From the NCBI RefSeq assembly GCF_027988105.1, contig NZ_JAQJZJ010000004.1:1-64000 (forward strand): a stretch of DNA of 64,000 nt. Reading direction: 5' to 3'. The notes below the pieces were generated by a model. The model ran no database searches. It saw only the letters and a list, made by a program, of their open reading frames with translations, and had not been told where the DNA came from. Positions 18,708 to 27,310 of this stretch are shown here, one piece after another (the first letter of the stretch is position 1; every line of letters begins with the position of its first letter). The DNA comes from Pseudomonas aestuarii (lineage in GTDB: Bacteria; Pseudomonadota; Gammaproteobacteria; Pseudomonadales; Pseudomonadaceae). The translations under genes were made by a program, and so were the position numbers.

Positions 18708-18730
18708 TTGTCCACAGAGTCTGTGGAAAA
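18708..18730. repeat. inverted pair of DnaA-box-like sequences
   Basis: TTGTCCACA at 18708-18716 faces TGTGGAAAA at 18722-18730. Each differs from the DnaA box TTATCCACA by one base, and together they form a 7-bp hairpin (TCCACAG-AGT-CTGTGGA). A chance hairpin is equally possible. Confidence 0.3.
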
Positions 18731-18871
18731 AACGCGTCGCTCCAAGCGAGCCTCAATCTAAGCAGCTTTATGTCCGCATTTTTAAAGGGGGCCGGCTAAA
18801 GGCTAGACAGGATATAGGTCGTTCGCGCAACAGCCTGCGAGAGATAGAGCTATTAAATTTTCCACTTCAAA

Positions 18872-18927
18872 CGGTCTGCTACTGGCCGTTTTTTGCCCTT
18901 CGGGTCGTTCTCTGCCGGTCATGGCCA
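18872..18927. repeat. right copy of the imperfect inverted repeat bracketing the cassette
   Basis: Contains CGGTCTGCTACTGGCCGTT and, after about 20 inserted bases, CTCTGCCGGTCATGGCCA. These match the reverse complement of 15978-16013. The insertion TTTTGCCCTTCGGGTCGTT is absent on the left. Confidence 0.5.
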
Positions 18928-19001
18928 AGAAGCGTGCCGGTCAGGTCGAATGCAGATGGGTGGGCAAGTCTGTGCAATTACCCATCAAGTCCGACAGGTT
19001 C

Positions 19002-20225
19002 CTAGAGCACCCCGGCCTGACGCAGTTGGTCGATCTGCTCAAGGCTCAAACCCAGCCATTGCTGCAACACCTGCTCGGTGTGTTCGCCGAGTAGCGGTGG
19101 GGCATTGCGGTATTGCACCGGGGTCGCCGACAGGCGAATCGGGCTGGCCACCTGCGGCACGCTGCCGGCCAGCGGGTGGGGCAACTCGACGCGCAGGCCT
19201 CGGGCCTGCACCTGCGGGTCGGCGAAGACCTGCTGCAGGTCATTGATCGGCCCGCAGGGCACGCCGGCCTGTTCCAGGGCCGCCAGCCATTGGGCGGTGG
19301 TCTTGAACACGGTGGCCTGGCGGATCAGCGGAATCAGTTCGGCGCGATGGGCGACGCGGGCCTGATTGGTGGAAAAACGCGAGTCGGCGGCCAAAGCCGT
19401 AAGGCCGGCGACCTCGCAAAACTTGCGGAACTGGCCATCGTTGCCGACCGTGAGGATGATGTCGCCATCGGCCGTGGGGAAGTCCTGGTAGGGCACGATG
19501 TTCGGGTGGGCATTGCCCAGCCGGCGCGGCGCCACGCCGGTGGTCAGGTAGTTCATCGCCTGGTTGGCCAGGCAGGCGACCTGCACGTCGAGCAGGGCCA
19601 TGTCGATGTGCTGGCCATTGCCGGTCTGGTCGCGACTGGCCAGGGCGGCCAGAATCGCCGCGGTCGAATACAGGCCGGTGAGGATGTCGGTCAGGGCCAC
19701 GCCGACCTTGACCGGCCCGGCGCCCTCTTCGTCATCGGCGCGTCCGGTCAGGCTCATCAAGCCGCCGAGGCCCTGGATCATGAAGTCGTAACCGGCGCGC
19801 TTGGCGTAGGGGCCGTCCTGGCCGAAGCCGGTGATCGAGCAGTAGATCAGCTTCGGGTTCAGTTCCTTCAGCGCGGCGTAATCGAGGCCGTAGGCGGCCA
19901 GGCCGCCGACCTTGAAATTCTCGATCAGGATGTCGGCCTTGGCCACCATCTCGCGCACCAGGCGCTGGCCTTCGGCCTGGGTGAAATCCACGGTGAGTGA
20001 CTGCTTGTTGCGATTGGCCGAGAGGTAATAGGCGGCCTCACTGGTGTTCTCGCCCGCGGCGTCCCTGAGGAACGGCGGGCCCCAGTGACGGGTGTCATCG
20101 CCGCTGCCTGGGCGTTCGATCTTGATCACCTCGGCGCCGAGGTCGGCCAGAATCTGCCCGGCCCAAGGCCCGGCGAGCACGCGGGACAGGTCAAGAACGC
20201 GGATATGCGACAGGGCGCCGGACAT
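19002..20225 (-). CDS. CaiB/BaiF-family CoA-transferase
   Basis: A 407-residue family III CoA-transferase, which moves CoA between carboxylic acids through a covalent aspartyl intermediate. The N-terminus IRVLDLSRVLAGPWAGQILADLG and GSGDDTRHWGPPF are typical, and the probable catalytic aspartate lies in VALTDILTG. In P. aeruginosa the homologue (PA0446) sits next to gcdH, and glutarate activation to glutaryl-CoA is the likely role. Here the gene is separated from gcdH by about 4.7 kb of other genes. It keeps a promoter-proximal 45-bp block that is 80% identical to the one before gcdH, so the two are probably co-regulated. Confidence 0.9.
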   Translation of the reverse strand: MSGALSHIRVLDLSRVLAGPWAGQILADLGAEVIKIERPGSGDDTRHWGPPFLRDAAGENTSEAAYYLSANRNKQSLTVDFTQAEGQRLVREMVAKADILIENFKVGGLAAYGLDYAALKELNPKLIYCSITGFGQDGPYAKRAGYDFMIQGLGGLMSLTGRADDEEGAGPVKVGVALTDILTGLYSTAAILAALASRDQTGNGQHIDMALLDVQVACLANQAMNYLTTGVAPRRLGNAHPNIVPYQDFPTADGDIILTVGNDGQFRKFCEVAGLTALAADSRFSTNQARVAHRAELIPLIRQATVFKTTAQWLAALEQAGVPCGPINDLQQVFADPQVQARGLRVELPHPLAGSVPQVASPIRLSATPVQYRNAPPLLGEHTEQVLQQWLGLSLEQIDQLRQAGVL

Positions 20226-20295
20226 AGCTTCAACTCCAGGGAATGGCCGCGTGCAACAACACGCATGCGTTCATCCTAGGAGTCTGGCGCTGCCC

Positions 20296-20340
20296 GGGCA
20301 AACGAGGATTTCGCACGCAACTGTGCCAAATCCTCACTCC
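20296..20340. promoter_or_regulatory. putative GcdR-type regulatory block before the CoA-transferase gene
   Basis: This 45-bp block begins GGGCAAACGAGGATTTCGCA and contains CTGTGC and CTCACTCC. It matches 26235-26279 upstream of gcdH at 36 of 45 positions without gaps. Conservation between two otherwise unrelated promoter regions marks it as a likely binding site plus promoter for the LysR regulator encoded at 26332. Confidence 0.6.
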
Positions 20341-20389
20341 ATAGCGAGACAACATTGCCAATGTACGGGGGCTGCCCCTAGTTGCTGTG

Positions 20390-20710
20390 CGTAATGCGCC
20401 TACTCGACGCCGGCCTGACCGGCCTGCGTGGCTTCGCCGATCACCCGCTGGTGGGGGAAGTACGCGGTTGCGGGCTGATTGCCGCGGTCGCGCTGGCGGC
20501 GATCGCCAGACCAAGGCGCCCCCTGGCGAGCTCGGCAGCCTCGGTCGCTACCTGGCCGGCCGCGCCCAGGAACACGGCAAGATCACCCGGGCCATGGGCG
20601 ATGCGATTGCCTTCTGCCCGCCGCTGATCAGCAGCGCCCGGGAGATCGGCCTGATCGTCGTGCGCTTCGCCCGCGCCCTGGACGACACCCGCCGCTGGCT
20701 GCGCCAGTAA
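20390..20710 (+). pseudogene. remnant of a class III aminotransferase (C-terminal part)
   Basis: One frame reads LTGLRGFADHPLVGEVRGCG, matching the RELLDHPLVGEVRGVG segment of the intact aminotransferase at 21597-22964. After about 20500 the match continues in another frame (GELGSLGRYLAGRAQEHG, then RAMGDAIAFCPPLI). Only about the last 105 residues of a class III transaminase are present, with a frameshift. The N-terminal ~350 residues are missing; the space upstream is the CoA-transferase promoter. It belongs to a paralogue, not to a recent copy of the neighbouring gene. Confidence 0.75.
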
Positions 20711-20760
20711 CGCCACGGTGTCCGGCAGCGGCCGGCCAGTGGGCCGCTGCCGAACCACCC

Positions 20761-21486
20761 TCAGTTGAGCAGCGCCTGGTCCTGGGCCACGAAACGCATC
20801 ATCCACTCGGCCACCAGAGCCCCCTGGTGCGACTGCTCCAGGCTGACCATGGCCTGCCGGCAGACCTGCTCGCCCCAGTGCTCCTTGCGAATGTCGAGGA
20901 TCGCCCGCGAATAGTCCGCCACCAGCTCCGGATGGCCCTGCCAGCACAGCACCTGGTCGCCGATCTGGTAGGCGGCGATCGGGCAGAAGGCATTGGCCGC
21001 CAGCACGGTGGCATTGGCCGGCGCCTGGGTGACCTGGTCCTGGTGGATGATCAGCAGCGACAGCGCCTCGACGCGCGGCTGCATCCAGGGCCGCTGTTGC
21101 AGCACCTGATACTGCTGCACGCCCAGGCCCCAACCCTGCTCGGCGCGCTCGGTCTTGCCGCCGAGCAGCAGGGCCAGTAACTGGTGGCCGAAACAGATGC
21201 CGAGCAGCTTGTCGCCGGCGTCGTAGCGCGCCAGCACATAGCCGCGCAGGACCTGGAGCCAGGGCTCGTCGCCGAAGGAGTCGTACTTGCTGCCGGTGAT
21301 CAGGTAGGCGTCGAAGCACCGCCCTTGCTCCGGATACTGCCCCTGGATCACATTGAAGACCTCGAACTCGGCGGAGATCGGTTGCTGGGCGAACAGCTGC
21401 TGGAACATCCAGCCATAACCGCGGTACTGCTCGACCAGCTCGGGGCGGATGTGGTCGGTTTCGAGAATGCAAATGCTCAATGCCAT
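20761..21486 (-). CDS. class I glutamine amidotransferase
   Basis: A 241-residue protein starting MALSICILETDHIRPE; an upstream in-frame start would add 22 residues without support. The triad of class I amidotransferases is visible: nucleophile C98 in GICFGHQLL and H-E in WQGHPEL. It resembles the GMP-synthase-like stand-alone amidotransferases rather than the PuuD type. It is the last gene of a minus-strand group with an aminotransferase and a glutamine-synthetase-like ligase, the typical company in polyamine gamma-glutamylation loci. Hydrolysis of gamma-glutamyl intermediates is a reasonable inference, not shown. Confidence 0.8.
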   Translation of the reverse strand: MALSICILETDHIRPELVEQYRGYGWMFQQLFAQQPISAEFEVFNVIQGQYPEQGRCFDAYLITGSKYDSFGDEPWLQVLRGYVLARYDAGDKLLGICFGHQLLALLLGGKTERAEQGWGLGVQQYQVLQQRPWMQPRVEALSLLIIHQDQVTQAPANATVLAANAFCPIAAYQIGDQVLCWQGHPELVADYSRAILDIRKEHWGEQVCRQAMVSLEQSHQGALVAEWMMRFVAQDQALLN

Positions 21487-21596
21487 TAAGGGATTCCTGA
21501 CGCGGGGAATGGGGAGAACACAGGCTTGGAGGCGGCGGCAACCGTCAGCCAAGGGGCTCGCGCAGCGGCCGGTCGCCGCCGCGCGAAGTCACGGGA

Positions 21597-22964
21597 TCAG
21601 CCCTGCAGGTCCTGCAGGGTCAGGTCCAGGCACAGCCGCGCCTTGTCCACCAGCTCGTCGATCTCGGCTTTGCTGATCACCAGTGGCGGCGCGATGATCA
21701 TGGTGTCGCCCACGGCGCGCATGATCAGGCCGTTGTTGAAGCAATGGCCGCGGCAGATCATGCCGGCGCCCTGGCCTTCGTAACGGGCGCGAGTGGTCTT
21801 GTCCTTGACCAGCTCGATGGCGCCGAGCATGCCAACGCCACGGACTTCACCGACCAGCGGATGGTCGAGCAGCTCGCGCAGGCGCCGCTGCAGGTAGGGC
21901 GCGGTCTCTTCGCGGACCGTCTCGAGGATCTTCTCGTCGCGCAGGATGCGGATGTTTTCCAGCGCCACGGCGGCGGCCACCGGGTGACCGGAATAGGTGA
22001 AGCCGTGGTTGAAATCACCGCCCTGCTTGAGCACCTCGAACACCTTGTCGCTGACGATCAGGCCGCCCATCGGGATGTAACCGGAGGTCAGGCCCTTGGC
22101 AATGGTCATCAGGTCCGGTTGCAGGCCGTAGAAGTCGCTGCCGAACCACTCGCCGGTGCGACCGAAGCCGCAGATCACTTCGTCGGCCACAAACAGAATG
22201 TCGTATTTGGCGAGAATCTCGCGGATCTTCGGCCAGTAGCTGTCCGGCGGCACTATCACCCCGCCGGCGCCCTGGATCGGCTCGGCGATAAAGGCGGCGA
22301 CCTGGTCTTCACCGACTTCGAGGATTTTCTGTTCCAGCTGCTCGGCAGCCCAGATGCCGAACTGGTCCGGGCTCATGTCGCCGCCTTCGCCGAACCAGTA
22401 CGGCTGGGCAATGTGCTCGATGCCCGGGATGGTGCCGCTCTGGGCGTGCATGCCGGCCATGCCACCCAGCGCGGCACCGGCGACGGTGGAGCCGTGGTAA
22501 CCGTTGATGCGGCTGATGATGACCTTCTTCGCAGGCTGGCCCTTGACCGCCCAATAGTGGCGAACCATGCGCAGCATGGTGTCGTTGCCTTCCGAGCCCG
22601 AACCGGTAAAGAACAGGTGGTTCATGCCTGCCGGCGCGAGCTCGGCGATCACCTTGGCCAGCTCCAGCACCGGCGGATGCGCGGTCATGAAGAAGGTGTT
22701 GTAGAACGGCAGCTCCTTCATCTGTTTGCTGGCGGCGTCGGCCAGTTCATCGCGACCGTAGCCGACGGCGGCGCACCACAGGCCGGCCATGCCGTCGAGG
22801 ATCTTGTTGCCTTCGCTGTCCCACACGTACACGCCCTCCCCCTTGACGATGATGCGTGGGCCGGTGTCGATCAGCTGCTGAAAATCGCTGAACGGGGCCA
22901 AGTGATGGTCACGGCTCATGGCCTGCCATTTCAGGGTTTGCGGGTTCTTGTGGGTAGTGCTCAT
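21597..22964 (-). CDS. spuC: class III aminotransferase (SpuC-like, putrescine/polyamine)
   Basis: A 455-residue PLP-dependent aminotransferase. Signatures are GLWCAAVGYGRDEL near residue 63, the phosphate-binding FTGSGSEGNDTMLRM, the aspartate of FVADEVICGFGRTG and the PLP lysine in MTIAKGLTSGYIPMGG. The whole sequence resembles Pseudomonas SpuC, which transfers the amino group of putrescine or related diamines to pyruvate. GGAGGCGCT precedes the start. It stands between the amidotransferase and the glutamylpolyamine synthetase-like gene, which supports amine catabolism; exact substrate preference cannot be read from sequence. Confidence 0.85.
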   Translation of the reverse strand: MSTTHKNPQTLKWQAMSRDHHLAPFSDFQQLIDTGPRIIVKGEGVYVWDSEGNKILDGMAGLWCAAVGYGRDELADAASKQMKELPFYNTFFMTAHPPVLELAKVIAELAPAGMNHLFFTGSGSEGNDTMLRMVRHYWAVKGQPAKKVIISRINGYHGSTVAGAALGGMAGMHAQSGTIPGIEHIAQPYWFGEGGDMSPDQFGIWAAEQLEQKILEVGEDQVAAFIAEPIQGAGGVIVPPDSYWPKIREILAKYDILFVADEVICGFGRTGEWFGSDFYGLQPDLMTIAKGLTSGYIPMGGLIVSDKVFEVLKQGGDFNHGFTYSGHPVAAAVALENIRILRDEKILETVREETAPYLQRRLRELLDHPLVGEVRGVGMLGAIELVKDKTTRARYEGQGAGMICRGHCFNNGLIMRAVGDTMIIAPPLVISKAEIDELVDKARLCLDLTLQDLQG

Positions 22965-23014
22965 AGCGCCTCCGATGTCGTGGCAGTGCAGCGACTGGTC
23001 AGGTTGCCGGCAAA

Positions 23015-24421
23015 TCAGCTTCTCGCCAGCAGGTGTTTGATGGCGAAGTCCGCGTCGGCGGCCTGCTCGTGCAATTCATGCTGCTTGATCATGTTGTACA
23101 GCTCGATAAAGGGCGCGCCGAAGACCTCGGTCATGATCGGGCAACGCTGCAACTCCGCCAGCGCCTCGCTCAGATCCGCCGGCAACGCGCCGCGCTCGCT
23201 GCCGTTTGCTAGAGAGCTCGCCGGGCGATCGCTGACTTCCGGCCTCGGTTCGATCTCTTGCTGCATCCCGGCCAGGCCGGCACCGAGCATCAGCGCCAGG
23301 CTCAGGTAGGGGTTAGCATCGCCGCCCGGCAGGCGGTGTTCGACCCGACGATTGGCTGGGTCGGAATGCGGCACGCGGAAGGCCGCGGTGCGGTTGTCAT
23401 AGCCCCACTCGACGCTGGCCGGCGACGCATCCGGACGCTGCAGGCGCACATAGGAGTGGGCGTAGGGCGCGAGAATCGCCATCGAGGCGCGTGCCGAGGC
23501 CTGCCAGCCACCGATGAAGTGCTTGATGCGGGGGTGCGGCGAGCTGTCGGTGGCGGTAAACGGGTTGCCGCCGGCTTCGTCGGCCAGGCTGATGTGCCAA
23601 TGCAGGCCGGTACCCGGCTCGGTCAGATAGGGCTTGGCCATGAAGGTCGCCAGGCAACCATGGCGACGGGCGATCTCGCGGGTCAGGCGCTTGAAGCGGA
23701 ACACCGCGTCGGCCTGGGCCAGCGGCTCGCCGGGGGCGAAGTTGACCTCGTACTGGCCCAGCGCCGACTCATGACCGTAGCCGGTAATAGGAATGCCCTG
23801 GGCCTCACAGGCCGCCCACAGCTCATCGAAGAACGGCGCGAAGCTGCTGGCAGTCTCTGCCGAGGCCAGGTCGTGGGAGCTTTCGATATGCGGCACCTGC
23901 GCCGACATGCCGTGGGCCACCTGCAGGCCGCCCTCGGCGTTGCGCTGCGGATGGACCAGGAAAAACTCCAGCTCGGGGGCGACCCTGGCGGTGTACCCGG
24001 CGGCCTGGAGACGGCCCAGCACGCGCTTGAGCAACTGCCGCGGCGACAACTCGGCCACTTGGTACTGGCAATGGCCATCGGCCGCGGTAAAGCTCGCCTC
24101 GAGATCGCAGATCACCGTCGCCGTCGGCACCGTAGCCAGCGGATCGCGCACCAGGGTGCGCCAGTCCGGGCGCATGGCCATGTCCGGGAACATCGGCGGG
24201 AAAATTCGCTTGAACACTTGCGGCGGCTCGCCGCCGGTCACCGTCAGGCCGAGGAACAGCGAGGGCATCTTCGCCCCCAGGGTCTCGGCGAAGCTGGCCC
24301 GGCTGAGGATCTTGCCGCGCGCCACGCTGGTCAGGTCGGCGAACACCAGTTCGACCCGGCGGATGTCGTTGGCCTGCAGCCAGGCCAGGGCCTCGCTGGC
24401 GGTGGAAAGCTGGGGATGCAT
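23015..24421 (-). CDS. glutamine synthetase-like gamma-glutamylpolyamine synthetase
   Basis: A 468-residue ligase of the glutamine synthetase fold that joins glutamate to an amine using ATP. Motifs include VELVFADLTSVARGK near residue 20, GYGHESALGQYEVNF, the ATP-binding MAKPYLTEPGTGLHWHISL and NRRVEHRLPGGDANPYLSL near the C-terminus. This PuuA/SpuB/PauA group differs from true GlnA, and no tyrosine adenylylation segment is apparent. The start MHPQLSTASEALAWL is chosen because it gives the family length. The frame stays open for another 450 bases through the CoA-transferase remnant, a side effect of high GC. Confidence 0.88.
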   Translation of the reverse strand: MHPQLSTASEALAWLQANDIRRVELVFADLTSVARGKILSRASFAETLGAKMPSLFLGLTVTGGEPPQVFKRIFPPMFPDMAMRPDWRTLVRDPLATVPTATVICDLEASFTAADGHCQYQVAELSPRQLLKRVLGRLQAAGYTARVAPELEFFLVHPQRNAEGGLQVAHGMSAQVPHIESSHDLASAETASSFAPFFDELWAACEAQGIPITGYGHESALGQYEVNFAPGEPLAQADAVFRFKRLTREIARRHGCLATFMAKPYLTEPGTGLHWHISLADEAGGNPFTATDSSPHPRIKHFIGGWQASARASMAILAPYAHSYVRLQRPDASPASVEWGYDNRTAAFRVPHSDPANRRVEHRLPGGDANPYLSLALMLGAGLAGMQQEIEPRPEVSDRPASSLANGSERGALPADLSEALAELQRCPIMTEVFGAPFIELYNMIKQHELHEQAADADFAIKHLLARS

Positions 24422-24498
24422 GGGAGAAGAACCTCGGAAACTGGAGCAGGGCGCTGCCGGCAGGCAACGCATGATGAACGTCCGACCGGTGGCTGCCG

Positions 24499-24864
24499 TC
24501 AGCCGCCGGTCTGGCTGGGCGCGAGCGCGACGCAGGGCAGGCCGACCCAGCTCAGGGCGGCCAACCACTCTTCGGTCAGGTGGGCCACCGTGTGCTGGCG
24601 CAGCAGGGCGACCAACTCGGCATGGTGCTGATGCCGCGCTTTCTGGCTGGCGAATCGTGGATCGGTTGCCCATTGCGGCTGGCCGGCCAGGGCGCTCAGC
24701 TCGGAAAACTGGTAGTCGTTGCTGACCGCCAGGAAGAAGGCACCATCGGCACTCGGGAAGATATGACAGGGTGCATACGACGGCTGCCCGCCCGCCACCG
24801 CGCGCCCTGGCGCCGCGCTGGCCGCGCCGCGGGTCACGGTGTGGATGAGCGTTTCCGGCGTCAT
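24499..24864 (-). pseudogene. truncated CaiB/BaiF CoA-transferase remnant
   Basis: The 121 codons match only the central-to-late part of family III CoA-transferases. FPSADGAFFLAVSNDYQF and DPRFASQKARHQHHAELV align with FPTADGDIILTVGNDGQF and DSRFSTNQARVAHRAELI of the intact gene at 19002-20225. About 230 N-terminal residues, including the catalytic aspartate, and ~70 C-terminal residues are absent. Identity to the intact copy is only moderate (about 40% by eye), so this is a fragment of a different paralogue. It lies where a gcdH-linked CoA-transferase is expected. Confidence 0.7.
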
Positions 24865-24916
24865 GGCCTTCCTCCATCGGGGTCAGATTACAGATTGCCT
24901 AGCGGGCAGAAACTAC

Positions 24917-24947
24917 AACGGGCGGGTAGCCTGGCTACCCGCCCGTT
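24917..24947 (-). terminator. strong hairpin downstream of gcdH
   Basis: AACGGGCGGGTAGC and GCTACCCGCCCGTT form a perfect 14-bp stem with a 3-base loop, 14 bases past the gcdH stop. The T-run after it on the minus strand is short (GTAGTTT), so termination may be partial. Confidence 0.75.
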
Positions 24948-24960
24948 GGCGCTTCAGGCC

Positions 24961-26142
24961 TCAGAAGAAGGCCTGGATACCGGTCTGGGCGCGGCCGAGG
25001 ATCAGCGCATGGACGTCATGGGTCCCTTCATAGGTATTGACCACTTCCAGGTTGACCAGGTGGCGGGCCACGCCGAACTCGTCGCTGATGCCGTTGCCGC
25101 CGAGCATGTCGCGGGCCAGGCGGGCGATGTCCAGCGACTTGCCGCAGCTGTTGCGCTTCATGATCGAGGTGATTTCCACCGCCGCGGTGCCTTCGTCCTT
25201 CATCCGGCCGAGGCGCAGGCAGCCTTGCAGAGCCAGGGTGATCTCGGTCTGCATGTCGGCCAGCTTCTTCTGGATCAGCTGATTGGCGGCCAGCGGGCGG
25301 CCGAACTGCTTGCGGTCCAGGCAGTACTGGCGCGCGGTGTGCCAGCAGTCTTCGGCGGCGCCCAGGGCGCCCCAGCTGATGCCGTAACGGGCGGAGTTGA
25401 GGCAGGTGAACGGACCTTTCAGGCCACGCACATCGGGGAAGGCGTTTTCTTCCGGGCAGAACACGTTGTCCATGACGATCTCGCCGGTGATCGAGGCGCG
25501 CAGGCCGACCTTGCCGTGAATTGCCGGGGTGCTCAGGCCCTGCCAGCCTTTTTCCAGGACGAAGCCGCGGATCTCGCCGGCATCGTCCTTGGCCCAGACC
25601 ACGAACACGTCGGCGATCGGGCTGTTGGTGATCCACATCTTGGCGCCGGTGAGGCGGTAACCGCCGTCGACCTTCTTCGCCCGGGTGATCATCGAGCCCG
25701 GGTCGGAGCCGTGGTCCGGCTCGGTCAGGCCGAAGCAGCCGATGTATTCGCCGCTGGCCAGCTTGGGCAGGTACTTCTGCCGGGTGGCTTCGTTGCCGAA
25801 CTCGAAGATCGGCACCATCACCAGGGAGGACTGCACGCTCATCATCGAGCGGTAGCCGGAGTCGACCCGCTCCACTTCGCGGGCGATCAGGCCGTAGCAC
25901 ACATAGTTCAGGCCGCTGCCGCCGTAGGCTTCCGGGATGGTCGCGCCGAGCAGGCCGGTGTCGCCCATCTCGCGGAAGATCGCCGGGTCGGTCTGCTCGT
26001 TGCGGAAGGCTTCGATCACCCGCGGCGCCAGTTTGTCGGCGGCGAACTGTTGCGCGCTGTCGCGCACCATGCGCTCTTCTTCAGTCAGTTGCTGATCGAG
26101 CAGCAGCGGGTCGATCCAGTTGAAGCTTGCCTTGGCCATCAC
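24961..26142 (-). CDS. gcdH: glutaryl-CoA dehydrogenase
   Basis: A 393-residue FAD-dependent acyl-CoA dehydrogenase that oxidises and decarboxylates glutaryl-CoA to crotonyl-CoA in lysine and glutarate breakdown. It shows the flavin-binding block [17 protein letters not shown], the catalytic glutamate in [20 protein letters not shown], and a length and N-terminus ([19 protein letters not shown]) that are typical of GcdH. The divergent LysR gene, about 190 bases away, is its likely activator, as PA0448 is for PA0447 in P. aeruginosa. A hairpin follows the gene. Confidence 0.95.
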   Translation of the reverse strand: MMAKASFNWIDPLLLDQQLTEEERMVRDSAQQFAADKLAPRVIEAFRNEQTDPAIFREMGDTGLLGATIPEAYGGSGLNYVCYGLIAREVERVDSGYRSMMSVQSSLVMVPIFEFGNEATRQKYLPKLASGEYIGCFGLTEPDHGSDPGSMITRAKKVDGGYRLTGAKMWITNSPIADVFVVWAKDDAGEIRGFVLEKGWQGLSTPAIHGKVGLRASITGEIVMDNVFCPEENAFPDVRGLKGPFTCLNSARYGISWGALGAAEDCWHTARQYCLDRKQFGRPLAANQLIQKKLADMQTEITLALQGCLRLGRMKDEGTAAVEITSIMKRNSCGKSLDIARLARDMLGGNGISDEFGVARHLVNLEVVNTYEGTHDVHALILGRAQTGIQAFF

Positions 26143-26234
26143 GAAAACCTCGAGTTGAAACGGGGAGTAATCATCGCGGCCTGGGCCGCGCCCACGGGGT
26201 GCATGGAATTGATCCTAGGCCGCAAGTGCATGCG

Positions 26235-26279
26235 GGGCAAACGAGGTTTTCGCATACAGCTGTGCTTTTTACTCACTCC
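26235..26279. promoter_or_regulatory. putative GcdR-type regulatory block before gcdH
   Basis: Begins GGGCAAACGAGGTTTTCGCA and contains CTGTGC and ACTCACTCC. It is 36/45 identical to 20296-20340 before the CoA-transferase gene and lies in the divergent gcdH-LysR gap. Confidence 0.6.
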
Positions 26280-26331
26280 GAGTTAGCTTTGAAGCCAGTT
26301 AAATCCACAACAGAGTGAGAGTGCCGCACAG

Positions 26332-27240
26332 ATGCGCCGCAAAATCCCCAGCACCACGGCCCTGATCGCCTTCGAGTCGGCGGCCCGCCATCAGAGCTTT
26401 ACCCGGGCAGCCGAGGAACTGGCCCTGACCCAGAGCGCGATCTGCCGGCAGATCGCCGGGCTGGAGGAGTTTCTCAACGTAGAACTGTTCCGCCGTTCGC
26501 GGCGCGGGGTCAAGCTGACCGAGGCCGGCTTGTCCTACGCCAGACGGGTGGCCGCGCAACTCGACGCGGTGGAGCGCGACACCCTGGCGGTGATGGGCCA
26601 GCAAGGCGCCATGAGCATCGAACTGGCGGTGGTGCCGACCTTCGGCACCCAGTGGCTGCTGCCGCGCCTGAAGGATTTCCAGCGCCTGTACCCGCAGGTC
26701 ACGGTCAACCTGACCAACCGCACCCGGCCGTTCCTGTTCGCCGATACCCAGTTCGATGCTGCCGTGTACTTCGGTGACGGCGACTGGTCAGGCACCGCCT
26801 CGCACCTGCTGATGCGCGAGAACCCCATGCCGGTGTGCAGCCCGGCGCTGCTCGCCGGGCAAAGCAGCCTCAGCGCCGAGCAGATCGCCAGCCTGCCGCT
26901 GCTGCAGCAAACCACCCGCCCTTATGCCTGGCGCCAGTGGTTCAGTTCGCTGGGGCTGACGATGGCCCGGGACTTGAGCGGGGCGCGTTACGAGCTGTTC
27001 TCCATGCTCGCCCAGGCTGCCATGCATGAGATGGGCGTGGCCTTGATTCCGCCCTTTCTAATCCAACGGGAACTGGCCGAGGGCCGCCTGGTGCTGGCAC
27101 TGGAACATGCCTACAGCAGCGACAAGGCCTATTACCTGATGATTCCCGAACGCAAAGTGGAATCGGCGGCGCTGCAAAGCTTTCGCGACTGGCTGGTTGA
27201 GCAAGCGCGCGAGTATGCCCGGGCGAGTGATCTGGAATAA
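26332..27240 (+). CDS. gcdR: LysR-family regulator (GcdR-like)
   Basis: A 302-residue LysR-type regulator of the GcvA/AmpR branch. The N-terminal winged helix-turn-helix spans residues ~10-65 (FTRAAEELALTQSAICRQIAGLEEFL and LFRRSRRGVKLTEAG). The remainder is the two-lobed effector domain (ELAVVPTFGTQWLLPRL start). Divergence from gcdH, and the conserved regulatory block shared by gcdH and the CoA-transferase gene, suggest it activates both in response to a glutarate pathway intermediate. The symbol rests on this context. Confidence 0.85.
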   Translation: MRRKIPSTTALIAFESAARHQSFTRAAEELALTQSAICRQIAGLEEFLNVELFRRSRRGVKLTEAGLSYARRVAAQLDAVERDTLAVMGQQGAMSIELAVVPTFGTQWLLPRLKDFQRLYPQVTVNLTNRTRPFLFADTQFDAAVYFGDGDWSGTASHLLMRENPMPVCSPALLAGQSSLSAEQIASLPLLQQTTRPYAWRQWFSSLGLTMARDLSGARYELFSMLAQAAMHEMGVALIPPFLIQRELAEGRLVLALEHAYSSDKAYYLMIPERKVESAALQSFRDWLVEQAREYARASDLE

Positions 27241-27292
27241 ACGACAGCATGCGAAGTAATTGCCCCTGCTGCACGCGGCCAGGCAGGGCCTT

Positions 27293-27310
27293 CCGCTTGC
27301 CCGCAAGCGG
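27293..27310 (+). terminator. hairpin downstream of the LysR gene
   Basis: CCGCTTG and CAAGCGG form a 7-bp stem with a 4-base loop, 53 bases after the stop codon. There is no clear T-run, so it is a weak terminator candidate. Confidence 0.4.

Larger units (their letters stand above)
18621..19001. other. intergenic region at the right border of the low-GC cassette
   Basis: A 381-base stretch with no supported gene. It should contain the promoter of the cassette operon near 18640-18700. It also holds a pair of inverted TTNTCCACA sequences (18708-18730), the right inverted repeat (18872-18927) and a return to GC-rich composition at the 3' side. Confidence 0.55.

Noticed and set aside
24422..24877. 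N-terminal extension of the glutamine synthetase-like frame to 620 residues
   Set aside because: The extra 152 codons overlap the CoA-transferase remnant in another frame and show no homology. The shorter form has the normal family length.
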